This document shows positions 1-7,783 of a stretch of 64,000 nt of DNA, piece by piece; position 1 is the first letter of the stretch; each line of letters opens with the position of its first letter. The stretch is taken from the NCBI RefSeq assembly GCF_914484835.1, contig NZ_CAJZAR010000070.1, positions 28,638 to 92,637 on the forward strand, written 5' to 3'. The DNA is from Paraburkholderia tropica. GTDB taxonomy: Bacteria; Pseudomonadota; Gammaproteobacteria; Burkholderiales; Burkholderiaceae. The position numbers and the translations under genes are program-made. Below the pieces are notes generated by a model. It worked only from the letters and a program-made list of their open reading frames with translations, searched no databases and was not told where the DNA came from.

Positions 1-1111
1 CGGGAACACCTGCCGCACCCTTTGAGGTGACGACCATCGTCAGGACTAGAACGATCTGCTCTTGCAGTCCCAGATGGATACCGTAGAGCTGCGCGACAAA
101 TAGCGTCCCGATGCCGAGGTACACCGATGCGCCGTCCAGATTGAACACATAACCAGTGGGGATGACGAAGGTCGTGATGGCCTTCGGTGCGCCATAGTCC
201 TCCATCTTTTTCATCAGTTGCGGAAGGACAGTAGCCGAACTGCACGTTGTGAAGGCAATCAGAAGCTCGCTCTTGATGATGCGCAAAAGGGTGAATATGT
301 TGAAACCCGCTACGCGAGCCGCGATGCCGAGAACGATGACGGTAAACCCGATGATCGCGAGGTAAGTGACACCAAGCAGCTTCATCAACGGCAGCAGCGA
401 TGCAAAGCCGAAGTTGGCTACGGTTGCCGCAATCAGCGCGGCAACACCGATCGGTGCATACCGCATGACGATGCCCGTGACCTTGAACATCGCATCAGAA
501 ATGCCACGAAGAGTATCGACAACCGGCTGACGATAATCCCTGGAGACACTTTGCAAAGCCAGGCCGAAAAGGACCGAGAAAAACAGCACCGGCAGAAGGT
601 CGCCCCGCGCCATCGATGCGAGGATGTTCTCGGGAATGATATTGAGCACCAGATGCATGAAACTGTGATGCTCGCCGGCAAGCGCAGCAGAGCGTTGAAC
701 GCCAGATATGTCCGCGTGGCCCAAGCGCGAAATATCGGTGCCCAGTCCGGGCTGAAACACGTTGCCGAAGAAAAGGCCGGCGACGATCGCAACAGTTGTG
801 ACCAGCTCGAAATAGACGATCGTTTTTAAACCGATTCGTCCAAGAGACTTCCCGTCGCCGACACCAGCGATGCCCACTACCATGCTCGTGAAGACGATAG
901 GAACGACCACCATCTTGATCAGCTTGATAAAGAGATCGCCCGCTGGCTGGATGTAGTTTTTGATCGCGGTAGTGCGCAACTCCGGGTATTTGTTGAGGAC
1001 GATGCCTACCAGAATCCCGACGACCATCCCGATTACGATCTGCCATGCGAGACCAATACGTATCGCGCTTCGTGTCCGAGGCAACTCGGCCTTGTCTGCT
1101 GAAATGTTCAC
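1..1111 (-). CDS. gltP: GltP-like glutamate/aspartate:proton symporter (3' end outside window)
   Basis: A DAACS-family (sodium/proton:dicarboxylate) inner-membrane symporter that would import glutamate, aspartate or related dicarboxylates. About 370 residues are visible and the family is about 430, so the C-terminus lies beyond the left edge. Visible family marks are the N-terminal GLAWQIVIGMVVG helix, the LIKMVVVPIVFTSMVVGIAGVGD segment (seen as two blocks), the VANFGF and SSATVLPQ (hairpin 1) region, PTGYVFNLDG, and SKGAAGVP at the cut edge. The overall pattern is closer to E. coli GltP than to DctA. The start is a GTG, preceded by GGAGA about five bases upstream, with an in-frame stop just above it. 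The divergent LysR gene to its right is the likely regulator. The exact substrate is inferred. Confidence 0.9.
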   Translation of the reverse strand, partial: MNISADKAELPRTRSAIRIGLAWQIVIGMVVGILVGIVLNKYPELRTTAIKNYIQPAGDLFIKLIKMVVVPIVFTSMVVGIAGVGDGKSLGRIGLKTIVYFELVTTVAIVAGLFFGNVFQPGLGTDISRLGHADISGVQRSAALAGEHHSFMHLVLNIIPENILASMARGDLLPVLFFSVLFGLALQSVSRDYRQPVVDTLRGISDAMFKVTGIVMRYAPIGVAALIAATVANFGFASLLPLMKLLGVTYLAIIGFTVIVLGIAARVAGFNIFTLLRIIKSELLIAFTTCSSATVLPQLMKKMEDYGAPKAITTFVIPTGYVFNLDGASVYLGIGTLFVAQLYGIHLGLQEQIVLVLTMVVTSKGAAGVP

Positions 1112-1421
1112 TATGTCTCCAATGTGTTTTCGTCAGCCGAGTGTCTGCGCACCGACCCGAGTCCTCTTTTCGCGGCGCTAACGTGCGTCGCGGCAAGCCC
1201 AATATAGGAGTCGCCCCCGTTGCGGTCCAGTGCTCGATTCTCAACATGCCGTTGCTGTAATTGCAACGGCTGCTCGGTCGGGACGAAAGAACCATAAAGG
1301 GCTGTAAGCGCCAAAGAATGGGGGCTGGGTCTACACAGCCGAGGGGGCGGGTGATGCGTTTTTTACACTAGTTTCTGATACGCTGACACCACATCAACAA
1401 CACCACCCCGGGTTGTGTTCA
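1112..1421. promoter_or_regulatory. Divergent intergenic region between gltP-like and LysR genes
   Basis: About 310 bases hold no convincing gene. The symporter starts at the left and the LysR gene at the right, so both promoters must lie here. LysR proteins normally bind such shared regions at T-N11-A palindromes; I could not single out one site with confidence. It is a regulatory region by position only. Confidence 0.5.
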
Positions 1422-2321
1422 ATGAGACACTTACAGGTCTACAGGTTCATTGCAGAAGTCGCGCGGCGTGGCTCGATTCGCAAGGCGGCGGACCAGTTGC
1501 ATATCACGCCGTCTGCTTTAACGCGGAAGATTCAGGACTTTGAGGAAGAGTTGGGGATGCCAGTCTTCGAACGGTTACCGCAAGGCATGCGTCCAAACGC
1601 GGCGGGGGAGTTACTGCTTCGCCACATCCTTGATCAAAACGCGGATTTCGAGCGTTTGCAGGCGCAGCTGTCCGAGCTCGCCGGGGTCCGTCGCGGCCAC
1701 GTTACCGTGGCGTGTTCTCAGGCATTTATCGATAGTGTCCTGCCAGATGAAATTGCGGCCTACAGGGCGACGTACCCCCAAGTCACGTTTTCACTGGATG
1801 TACGCGACAATGTGTTGGGTATCGGCGCGCTTTCCAACTATGAGGCTGATCTCGCTCTGCTGATCGATCCACCGCTCTCGCCGGACGTGCAGGAGTTGTT
1901 CGTGAAACACGAGCCACTCTGCGCGGTAACGAGCAAAGCGCATCCACTAGCTCAGTCGGGGTCGGGTCCGGTCCGGCTGAGGGACTGCCTCAGGTATCCC
2001 GCTGCGATGCCTCGCCAGTCGCTTGCAATACGCACTGTCCTTGACGAGGCCATCTGGCGGTTGAAGTTGCAGGCCATGATCGCGGTGGAGTCAGATTCGC
2101 TCGAATTCCTGCGCAGCTTCGTCGTGAGAGAAAACACAGTCGCATTTCTGCCGCAGAGCGGTGTGCCAATCACAGACGCGAGAATCTGCGGGCGTCCCAT
2201 CAGCAATCACGACATCGATCCGCTGCGCGTGGTCCTCGGCCAGCTTCAAGGAAGAATACTCCCTGTCGCAGCCGAAAAGTTTGCAGAACAACTGGCCGAG
2301 CGCTTACCCGACGTCCATTGA
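1422..2321 (+). CDS. LysR-family transcriptional regulator
   Basis: A 299-residue LysR-type regulator of usual length. Residues 1-60 form the winged helix-turn-helix (RHLQVYRFIAEVARRGSIRKAADQL, then PSALTRKIQDFEEELG), followed by the linker helix and a periplasmic-binding-protein-like effector domain from about residue 90. The ATG at 1422 is chosen over the TTG three codons upstream because it begins the canonical LysR N-terminus. No strong ribosome site is visible. It is divergent to the GltP-like symporter, which suggests it controls that gene in response to the transported amino acid or dicarboxylate; this is inferred from position. Confidence 0.9.
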   Translation: MRHLQVYRFIAEVARRGSIRKAADQLHITPSALTRKIQDFEEELGMPVFERLPQGMRPNAAGELLLRHILDQNADFERLQAQLSELAGVRRGHVTVACSQAFIDSVLPDEIAAYRATYPQVTFSLDVRDNVLGIGALSNYEADLALLIDPPLSPDVQELFVKHEPLCAVTSKAHPLAQSGSGPVRLRDCLRYPAAMPRQSLAIRTVLDEAIWRLKLQAMIAVESDSLEFLRSFVVRENTVAFLPQSGVPITDARICGRPISNHDIDPLRVVLGQLQGRILPVAAEKFAEQLAERLPDVH

Positions 2322-2462
2322 ATTCTACTGAATCTCGACGCTCCAACAAGCGGCCGCACTACTGTGCGACAGGCAGCTAGACAGCTGGAAGCGGACGTTG
2401 CGCCCCAACGGCTCAATGGCCGTGATGGGTCGGATATCGTCCGCTGGCGATTGTCGCAGACT

Positions 2463-2489
2463 GATTCTCCTTCCGTCGAAAGGAGAATC
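2463..2489 (+). promoter_or_regulatory. Perfect hairpin masking the ribosome-binding site of the recombinase
   Basis: GATTCTCCTT (2463-2472) and AAGGAGAATC (2480-2489) are perfect inverted repeats separated by seven bases. The right arm contains the AGGAG ribosome site (2481-2485) of the recombinase starting at 2493. A folded transcript would therefore hide the site, which could hold translation low. The structure is seen directly; the control role is inferred. Confidence 0.6.
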
Positions 2490-2492
2490 ATC

Positions 2493-3119
2493 ATGGGAAC
2501 CATAGATGTCGGCGGCACGCAGCGCGTGCCTTGGAACAAGGGGAAGCTGACGGGCCAGAAGCCACCGCTGAAGCTCAGGGAGATCTGGGCGATTCGTATC
2601 CGCTTGCAGCTAGCGGGAAGCACGCGGGACTTGGCCATGTTCAATCTGGCGATCGACAGTAAGCTTCGGGCATGCGATCTCACCAGCCTGCGAGTCGCGG
2701 ACATTTGCCACGGCTCCCGCGTGGCGGCGCGAGCAACCGTCATGCAGCAGAAGACGCAGCGGCCGGTGCAGTTCGAGATCACCGAGCAAACGCGTGCGAG
2801 CGTGGAAGCGTGGATCAGGGCGGCAGCTCTCGCGTCGAGCGACTATCTATTTCCGAGTCGCATCCATGGCTCGCCGCATCTGTCGACGCGACAGTACGCC
2901 CGATTGGTGCATCGTTGGATACGTGCAATCGGACTGGATGACACGGCTTACGGAACTCATACAATGCGACGGACCAAGGCTTCGCTGATTTACCGTCGCA
3001 CGAAGAATTTGAGGGCAGTACAGTTGCTGCTTGGACACACGAAACTCGAGAGCACGGTTCGATACCTCGGTATTGAGGTCGACGATGCGCTTGAGATAGC
3101 TGAGCAAACCGACGTGTGA
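2493..3119 (+). CDS. Small tyrosine recombinase/integrase
   Basis: A 208-residue tyrosine recombinase consisting essentially of the catalytic domain. The catalytic set is visible: Arg in SKLRACDL, Lys in QQKTQRP, His-x-x-Arg in THTMRRTKAS, the second His in LLGHTKLE and the nucleophile Tyr in STVRYLG. The ATG at 2493 is used because AGGAG lies seven bases upstream; an in-frame start further up (about 2364) would have to read through the hairpin and lacks a site. Proteins of this size lack the usual N-terminal arm- and core-binding domains. It cuts and rejoins DNA, but no attachment site was recognised next to it, so its target is unknown. It may be a resident recombinase or a remnant of an integrated element. 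Confidence 0.85.
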   Translation: MGTIDVGGTQRVPWNKGKLTGQKPPLKLREIWAIRIRLQLAGSTRDLAMFNLAIDSKLRACDLTSLRVADICHGSRVAARATVMQQKTQRPVQFEITEQTRASVEAWIRAAALASSDYLFPSRIHGSPHLSTRQYARLVHRWIRAIGLDDTAYGTHTMRRTKASLIYRRTKNLRAVQLLLGHTKLESTVRYLGIEVDDALEIAEQTDV

Positions 3120-3128
3120 CACGACACA

Positions 3129-3158
3129 GGCCGGACGGCATCGGGGCGCTGTCCGGCC
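3129..3158 (+). terminator. Inverted repeat after the recombinase, possible terminator
   Basis: GGCCGGAC (3129-3136) pairs with GTCCGGCC (3151-3158) ten bases after the recombinase stop codon. There is no T-run after it, so it is either a weak terminator or another kind of site. Confidence 0.3.
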
Positions 3159-3327
3159 ATGAAGGGACGCTCGCCTAAGGTAGGACTCCGACCGGCGAGA
3201 GTCCGCTATTCGCGAGCATCCGCCGCCCATTCCGCCAACGAGCTTTAAGTCGCGTCGGGCCGCGAGCCCTTCTACTACACGGCCACAAAAAACCGTGCCG
3301 CACCACAGTTGCGCCCGGGGCTGGCCC

Positions 3328-3921
3328 TCACGCAGACATAGCGTCAATCACCTGTTGAGCGCTCACAACTTCGGCATGCTGCGCGATGATCTTGTCGAGC
3401 AGAACCTCTTGAACATCGCTATCCGGGTCCGCGCAACAGTCCCGTGCGACCAACAGCCGGTAGTCGAGATCAAACGCCTGGCGCACAGTGGACAGCACGA
3501 CACCGCCTGTCGTGATGCCTGTGAGCACCAGCGTTTCGACGCCACTCGAGCGCAGCACCGTTTGCAGATCGGTTCCGCCAAATGCGCCCACTCGTTGCTT
3601 AAGAATGACTGTCTCGCCGTCGAGCGGCGCAACATCGGAGTGGATCGCTGTCCCGGGCTGATCGCGCAGGAAAAGCCCGTTCTCTTTCACGAACGAGAAA
3701 ATGGTGTTGCGCGGACTAACCTCCGGATGCCCAGGCCTGAAAGCGACCATGACGTAGATTACGGACATGCGTGCCGCGCGTGCCGCCGCGATCAAACTCG
3801 CGGCGTTGGCGAGCAGTGCCGCACGCCCCGCGTCCGGAACGTAGTTTTCCAGCAAAATATTCTGATAGTCCATGACCAGCAATGCCGATTTCGCTGGGTC
3901 GATGTGCAACTGTTTAGACAT
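3328..3921 (-). CDS. Isochorismatase-fold (cysteine-hydrolase superfamily) protein lacking the Cys nucleophile
   Basis: A 197-residue protein of the isochorismatase-like hydrolase fold. The Asp of the superfamily triad is in LLVMDYQN and the Lys in VILKQRVGAF. The third position, normally Cys in a TxxCV motif, is Val in GITTGGVVLST. EntB and PhzD isochorismatases likewise do not use a Cys, so the protein may hydrolyse a vinyl ether or a non-amide substrate, or only bind one. The start at 3921 is supported by TGGAGA upstream. It begins 13 bases after the efflux-pump gene ends, so the two are probably one transcript under the GntR regulator. The substrate is unknown. Confidence 0.8.
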   Translation of the reverse strand: MSKQLHIDPAKSALLVMDYQNILLENYVPDAGRAALLANAASLIAAARAARMSVIYVMVAFRPGHPEVSPRNTIFSFVKENGLFLRDQPGTAIHSDVAPLDGETVILKQRVGAFGGTDLQTVLRSSGVETLVLTGITTGGVVLSTVRQAFDLDYRLLVARDCCADPDSDVQEVLLDKIIAQHAEVVSAQQVIDAMSA

Positions 3922-3934
3922 GAAAATATCTCCA

Positions 3935-5155
3935 TCAAATGGGGCGAATGGGGACGCGCGAATCCTTTGCCGCGCGAGCCACAACTCGCCAGTTAAAAAG
4001 TGCGACAAGCAGCAACAGACCGCTGGTCGCGAAGAAGACCACGCGCATGCCTAAGTGAGCGCCGACAAAGCCGCCGACAAGCGGACCAACCACCTGACCG
4101 GCGAACTGAAATGACAGCGAATAGCCCATGACGGTCCCGACCAGACCATCGGGTACGTTGTGGCGTACAACAGCAGAAATACAAGGCAATAGACCTCCCA
4201 GTGCGAGCCCCATCAAGAAGCGCAACCCAATGAGCTGCCAGCTTGCGGTCACGAGCGCCTGCGGAATAAGCAGCAGCGCCGCCGCACCCAACGCGAGCCA
4301 GATCACGGTGGAGTGGCCAATGCGGTCAGCAACCTTGCCGAGCGAAGAGGCCGACAGCACGCTGCCGAGCGCAGCTGCGGACATGACAAGTCCAGCAACG
4401 AATGTCACCTTGGCCGGATCATCGACGAGGGTTTGCACGTAGACCGTAATGATTGGTTCGATCGACATATTCGCGACCATAAGGGCAAGGCCAGTCAGTA
4501 GCATGGAAACGACAATATTCTTCTGTGGAACCTGCGCCCATTTCGCTTGCGGTTTCTGCGCGCTCCCCAGACGCGGTGTCTCGCGAACCAGCCACGCCGT
4601 TGCGAGAAATGCAACAAAGATGAGGAATCCAGAACACAAGAAAGTCGCACGTATCCCGATCACGGGTGGCAACGCGCCGCCAATGAGCGGGCCAACAAGG
4701 TTTCCAGCCATAACCCCCGAAGCCAGCACGCCCAGCGCCCAACCCGACCGCTCCCTCGGTGTTTGCAACGCAATGAGTATGGTTGCGCCGGATGAGTAGC
4801 CGCCTGCAAGGCCAACGAGCAGTCTCAGTCCGACGAGTTGCCAGATATTCGTGGCCAGCCCCATCAGCGAAACGACAATTGCCATTCCGAGACTCGCGCG
4901 CAGGAGCATTGATTTGCGCCCGTGACGATCGCCGAGGTGTCCCCAGAGCGGCGCAGTCAGCCCTGCAGTTAAAAAGGTCGCACCGTATGCGATGCCCGAC
5001 CACTGAACGACCGCCGCGTGAGTAGACACTCCTAGCTGTGCCACATAGATCGGCAGAAAAGGCAGCATCAGCGTCATTGCCAATACAGTGGAGAAGGAGC
5101 CGAAAAGGCAGACGCCAAGGTTTCGGCGCCAATAGTCTTCGCTATCGCTGGACAT
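3935..5155 (-). CDS. MFS efflux transporter, MdtG-like
   Basis: A 406-residue, 12-helix major-facilitator drug/H+ antiporter of the DHA1 type. Landmarks are LPFLPIYVAQLG in helix 1, the loop 2-3 signature GHLGDRHGRKSMLL, and the motif-C-like ASGVMAGNLVGPLIGG in helix 5. It resembles E. coli MdtG/YceE along the first half (RRNLGV start, WSGI, NIWQL). It lies in the inner membrane and would expel a small toxic compound. The gene is divergent to a GntR/FCD regulator with an operator-like palindrome between them, and is followed closely by the isochorismatase-fold gene. A detoxify-and-export pair is a reasonable inference. Confidence 0.85.
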   Translation of the reverse strand: MSSDSEDYWRRNLGVCLFGSFSTVLAMTLMLPFLPIYVAQLGVSTHAAVVQWSGIAYGATFLTAGLTAPLWGHLGDRHGRKSMLLRASLGMAIVVSLMGLATNIWQLVGLRLLVGLAGGYSSGATILIALQTPRERSGWALGVLASGVMAGNLVGPLIGGALPPVIGIRATFLCSGFLIFVAFLATAWLVRETPRLGSAQKPQAKWAQVPQKNIVVSMLLTGLALMVANMSIEPIITVYVQTLVDDPAKVTFVAGLVMSAAALGSVLSASSLGKVADRIGHSTVIWLALGAAALLLIPQALVTASWQLIGLRFLMGLALGGLLPCISAVVRHNVPDGLVGTVMGYSLSFQFAGQVVGPLVGGFVGAHLGMRVVFFATSGLLLLVALFNWRVVARAAKDSRVPIRPI

Positions 5156-5171
5156 CTAAAAAGGCCCTGAA

Positions 5172-5200
5172 TTGTTTGGGATACCAATGTGGTATACAAT
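5172..5200 (+). promoter_or_regulatory. Promoter of the GntR gene with a palindromic operator in its spacer
   Basis: TTGTTT (5172-5177) and TACAAT (5195-5200) are spaced by 17 bases, a good sigma-70 promoter. Between them lies ATACCA-ATG-TGGTAT (5181-5195), a perfect 6-bp inverted repeat typical in form of FCD-type GntR operators. It also lies about 30 bp from the MFS start on the other strand, so one site could repress both directions. Regulation is inferred. Confidence 0.6.
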
Positions 5201-5281
5201 AGCAATCGCACGCCAGCCTTGTCAAACGAACCGCCTAGATCCCGGGCGCAACCATACGGACCTGATTCGCCGAACCCTCTC

Positions 5282-5938
5282 ATGACTCAAGCTCAACAAG
5301 TCGAAGCGCGGCTTCGAGAAATGATCCTCGATATGGAAATCGGTCCTGGAGAACGCCTAACGGAACGCTGGGCGGAGGCACAACTAGGTGCGTCTCGAAC
5401 GCCTGTTCGAGCCGCGCTCTTGCGTCTGGAGGCGGAAGGTCTGATCTGTCGAGAAGGGCGCGGATGGATGGTCACGCCGCTCGATTTGAAGGAAATCGAG
5501 CAACTGTTTGGGTATCGGGAAGTGCTCGAAGTAGCGGCAGTGCAACTCGCAGCAAAACACGCGAAACCCGAATCACTCGATGCGCTCGAAGCTGCCCTTG
5601 AGCAAAGTGCGCCGAACGAGCAGATACGCGAAGCGCACCAGCGTGGCACTGCGTTTCATGTGCAACTTGCGGCGCTATCGGCGAATGATTTCATCGCGCG
5701 AGGGGTTGCCGATGCCATGACGCGTCTATCACGTGTTCGTTGGCTTGACACATCTCCCGAGCACGATGGGCAGACCGAGCACCTAGCGGTACTGTCGGCG
5801 TTGCGCAAGGGAGACGGGGCGCTGGCAGCAGCCATCGTCACCGCACATATTCACGACAGCCGCGATCGAGTATTGAAAATCTTGACGCAAGGTCAGCGTA
5901 GCCTGAGGGCACGTGGTCTCAAGGTCGAACAGCGCTGA
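5282..5938 (+). CDS. GntR-family regulator with FCD effector domain
   Basis: A 218-residue regulator. Residues 1-70 form the winged helix-turn-helix (ARLREMILDMEIGPGERLTE, then GASRTPVRAALLRLEAEGLI); the rest is the helical FCD ligand-binding domain with its metal-binding His and Asp residues. The ATG at 5282 is preferred over an in-frame start at 5189, because the -10 box at 5195-5200 puts the transcript start after 5189. It is divergent to the MFS/hydrolase pair, with a palindrome between. It probably represses those genes and itself until a small carboxylate ligand binds. The ligand is not predictable. Confidence 0.9.
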   Translation: MTQAQQVEARLREMILDMEIGPGERLTERWAEAQLGASRTPVRAALLRLEAEGLICREGRGWMVTPLDLKEIEQLFGYREVLEVAAVQLAAKHAKPESLDALEAALEQSAPNEQIREAHQRGTAFHVQLAALSANDFIARGVADAMTRLSRVRWLDTSPEHDGQTEHLAVLSALRKGDGALAAAIVTAHIHDSRDRVLKILTQGQRSLRARGLKVEQR

Positions 5939-6139
5939 TCACCTCTCGTGCACACGAGCGGCAGTAGAGAGTCTCAAAGCGGTCATTTACATATCGCCAC
6001 GCGAATGACGCCAACGGGTCGACTACTGCCTGTCGCATCCGGAAACAACCGGTCAAGAAACTGTCGTTCGACGTAACGGTGCGATGATTGATAATCTCCA
6101 GCAATCGCGGCGTCGCCGCTACCTGTCAGCGATGGTTCT

Positions 6140-6272
6140 ATGACCGATCAACATCAACCGATAACCCCCGCGCAGCCACGCAAACGAGAGTGGCATGGAA
6201 CGCATCATCCATGGATCTATCGTCCACACGCTTTTCGTTGGACGGGTGCGGACATTGCCGGGGTCAATCTAG
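6140..6272 (+). pseudogene. Possible 5' gene fragment cut by the IS3 end
   Basis: An open frame starts at an ATG at 6140 (MTDQHQPITPAQPRKREW) and runs straight into the IS3 terminus at 6273, ending soon after inside it. Its composition (many His, Trp and Pro residues) does not match a family I know. It may be the start of a gene interrupted by the insertion, or chance. The stretch 5939-6139 before it shows no gene. Confidence 0.25.
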
Positions 6273-6306
6273 TGAACCGCACCGGGAATCGTGGAGGCCG
6301 GTTGGT

Positions 6307-6624
6307 TTAAGTTAATGCGGGTACTTCAGCGGCACTTCTGAGTTGCCTGTAGTAGTTTGCCTCAGCCTCAGCAGGCGGGATATAGCCGAGCGGTTCCATC
6401 AGCCGATGATGGTTGTACCAAGCCACCCATTCCAGGGTTGCCAGTTCGACGGATTCCCTCGTTTTCCACGGCGCACGCCGATGAATCAGTTCGGTCTTGT
6501 ACAGGCCGTTGATCGTTTCAGCCAGCGCGTTATCGTAGCTGTCGCCACGGCTACCGACGGACGGCTCGATACCCGCCTCGGCCAAACGTTCGCTGTATCG
6601 AATGCTGACGTATTGCGCCCCTCT
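6307..6624 (-). pseudogene. IS3-family transposase orfB, C-terminal fragment
   Basis: About 105 residues of the rve/DDE integrase C-terminus. The Glu-bearing helix is readable in SRGDSYDNALAETINGLYK, followed by WVAWYNHHRLMEPLGYIPPAEAE, a standard IS3 orfB ending. The reading frame opens upstream as GAQYVSIRYSERL and is then lost at the IS110 junction, so both catalytic Asp residues are absent. The gene is inactive. It lies just inside the IS3 terminus at 6273. Confidence 0.85.
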
Positions 6625-6640
6625 GATGCCCTTCTAAGTG

Positions 6641-7537
6641 TCAAGCAGCGATTTGGGTGCTGCCGATCTCGCGATTCCGTTGCTGTATGAGGTAGAAGAC
6701 TTCGCGGGCGATGTAGCGTTTGAGACAGCGAATGGCCTCCAGCTTGGAGTGTCCTTCGCTGACCCGCTTCGCCATGTAGGCCTTGGTACGCGGGTCGGTT
6801 CTCAGGCGTCCAATCGCGATAATGTGCAATGCGCTGTTGGCGGCCCGATCGCCGCCGCGATTCAGCCGATGTCGCGTGACTTTTCCCGATGAGGCCGGCA
6901 CGGGACTGACGCCGCACAATGCAGCGAAGCTGGCTTCTGACTTTAACCTCTCGCTATTGTCTCCGGCCGTCAGCAAGAGCTGCGCTGCCGATTCGTATCC
7001 GATGGAGTTGCGCGCGATCAGTCCGGGGGCGAGTTCATCAACCAGCCCGGCGATCATGACGTCCAGGTCTGCGATCTCGTCGTGCAACTCGATATAGCGA
7101 CGAGCCAGCGATTTGAATGTGATTCGATATGCAGAGGTCAGATTGCGGTAATCGGTGAGGTCGGGACGCCATGCTGCCAATGTACGGATCAATTGCATAC
7201 GCGTCATTGTGCGCAACGATTCGCGCAACTCGTCGGGTGCGCTGACGATGGTGTTCTGTATCAACTGGAGGGCCACGCGGCGAGCGGCAATCGCCGTCTT
7301 GCGGCAGACCTTCAGTACCCGCAGAGCCTCGATCATGCCGTCGCGGGTCTTGGGTGTAACAGTACGAACTCCCGCAAAGGCAGCATGGGCTGCGTTCTCG
7401 GCATCGATCGTATCGTCCTTGCCTCGTCTGCGCCGATCGCTCCTGTCCTGCGCGGTGACTTCCAGCACCGTGATTCCCGCTTGGTGCAGGTAGCGCAGCT
7501 CTGTCCTATCCCGCACAAAATGCGACCGCCCACACAC
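6641..7537 (-). pseudogene. IS110-family transposase, N-terminally truncated
   Basis: About 290 residues of an IS110 (DEDD) transposase. The start of the similarity, QAGITVLEV followed by KDDTIDAENAA, contains the tail of the RuvC-like DEDD domain. The C-terminal Tnp_20 domain is intact (SIGYESAAQLLLTAGDN, ALCGVSPVPASSGK, RLNRGGDRAANSALHII). The usual length is 340-400 residues; the first 60-70, with the first acidic residues, are missing. The frame extends into unrelated sequence at its 5' end. IS110 elements lack obvious terminal repeats, so exact borders cannot be set. It lies immediately upstream of the mipA promoter region. Confidence 0.8.
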
Positions 7538-7538
7538 A

Positions 7539-7558
7539 ATATTTCAGCGCAGAAATAT
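7539..7558. promoter_or_regulatory. 20-bp palindrome upstream of the first mipA; putative regulator site
   Basis: ATATTTCAGCGCAGAAATAT is an inverted repeat of 7-bp arms around AGCGCA, about 225 bases before the MipA gene at 7784. Its core ATTTCAGCG recurs at 11545 and 13081, upstream of two more envelope genes. Binding by the neighbouring OmpR-type regulator is inferred. Confidence 0.45.
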
Positions 7559-7783
7559 ATCGCTCATCAAATTTCCTATTTTCGTCGGTAAGCTCGGAGC
7601 TCCTGCTTTAGCGTTCGTCGGTGAGGTTTCAAGGGTCCCACTAAACTGATGGGATCCGGTAGCTACGCCTGGGACAAAAAAGAGGTTGTCTGTGATAGTC
7701 AGGACGCTCCCAAACTGGACAGCCGCCTGAAAGAGACGGTTATCTGACATCACCGTGTTCAGTGCAGTCCCCAGGAAAATCAC

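Larger units (their letters stand above)
6273..7537 (-). mobile_element. Nested insertion scar: IS3-family 3' part joined to a truncated IS110-family element
   Basis: The left boundary at 6273 begins TGAACCGCACCGGGAATCGT, a TGA-starting terminus of the kind found at IS3-family ends. The IS3 coding remnant ends abruptly near 6624 where IS110 sequence begins. The IS110 gene in turn lacks its N-terminal third near 7510-7537. Neither element is complete, so the block should be immobile by itself. Confidence 0.65.

Noticed and set aside
3120..3327. A structural RNA or attachment site after the recombinase
   Set aside because: Several short inverted repeats occur, but no tRNA fold or duplicated core could be recognised.
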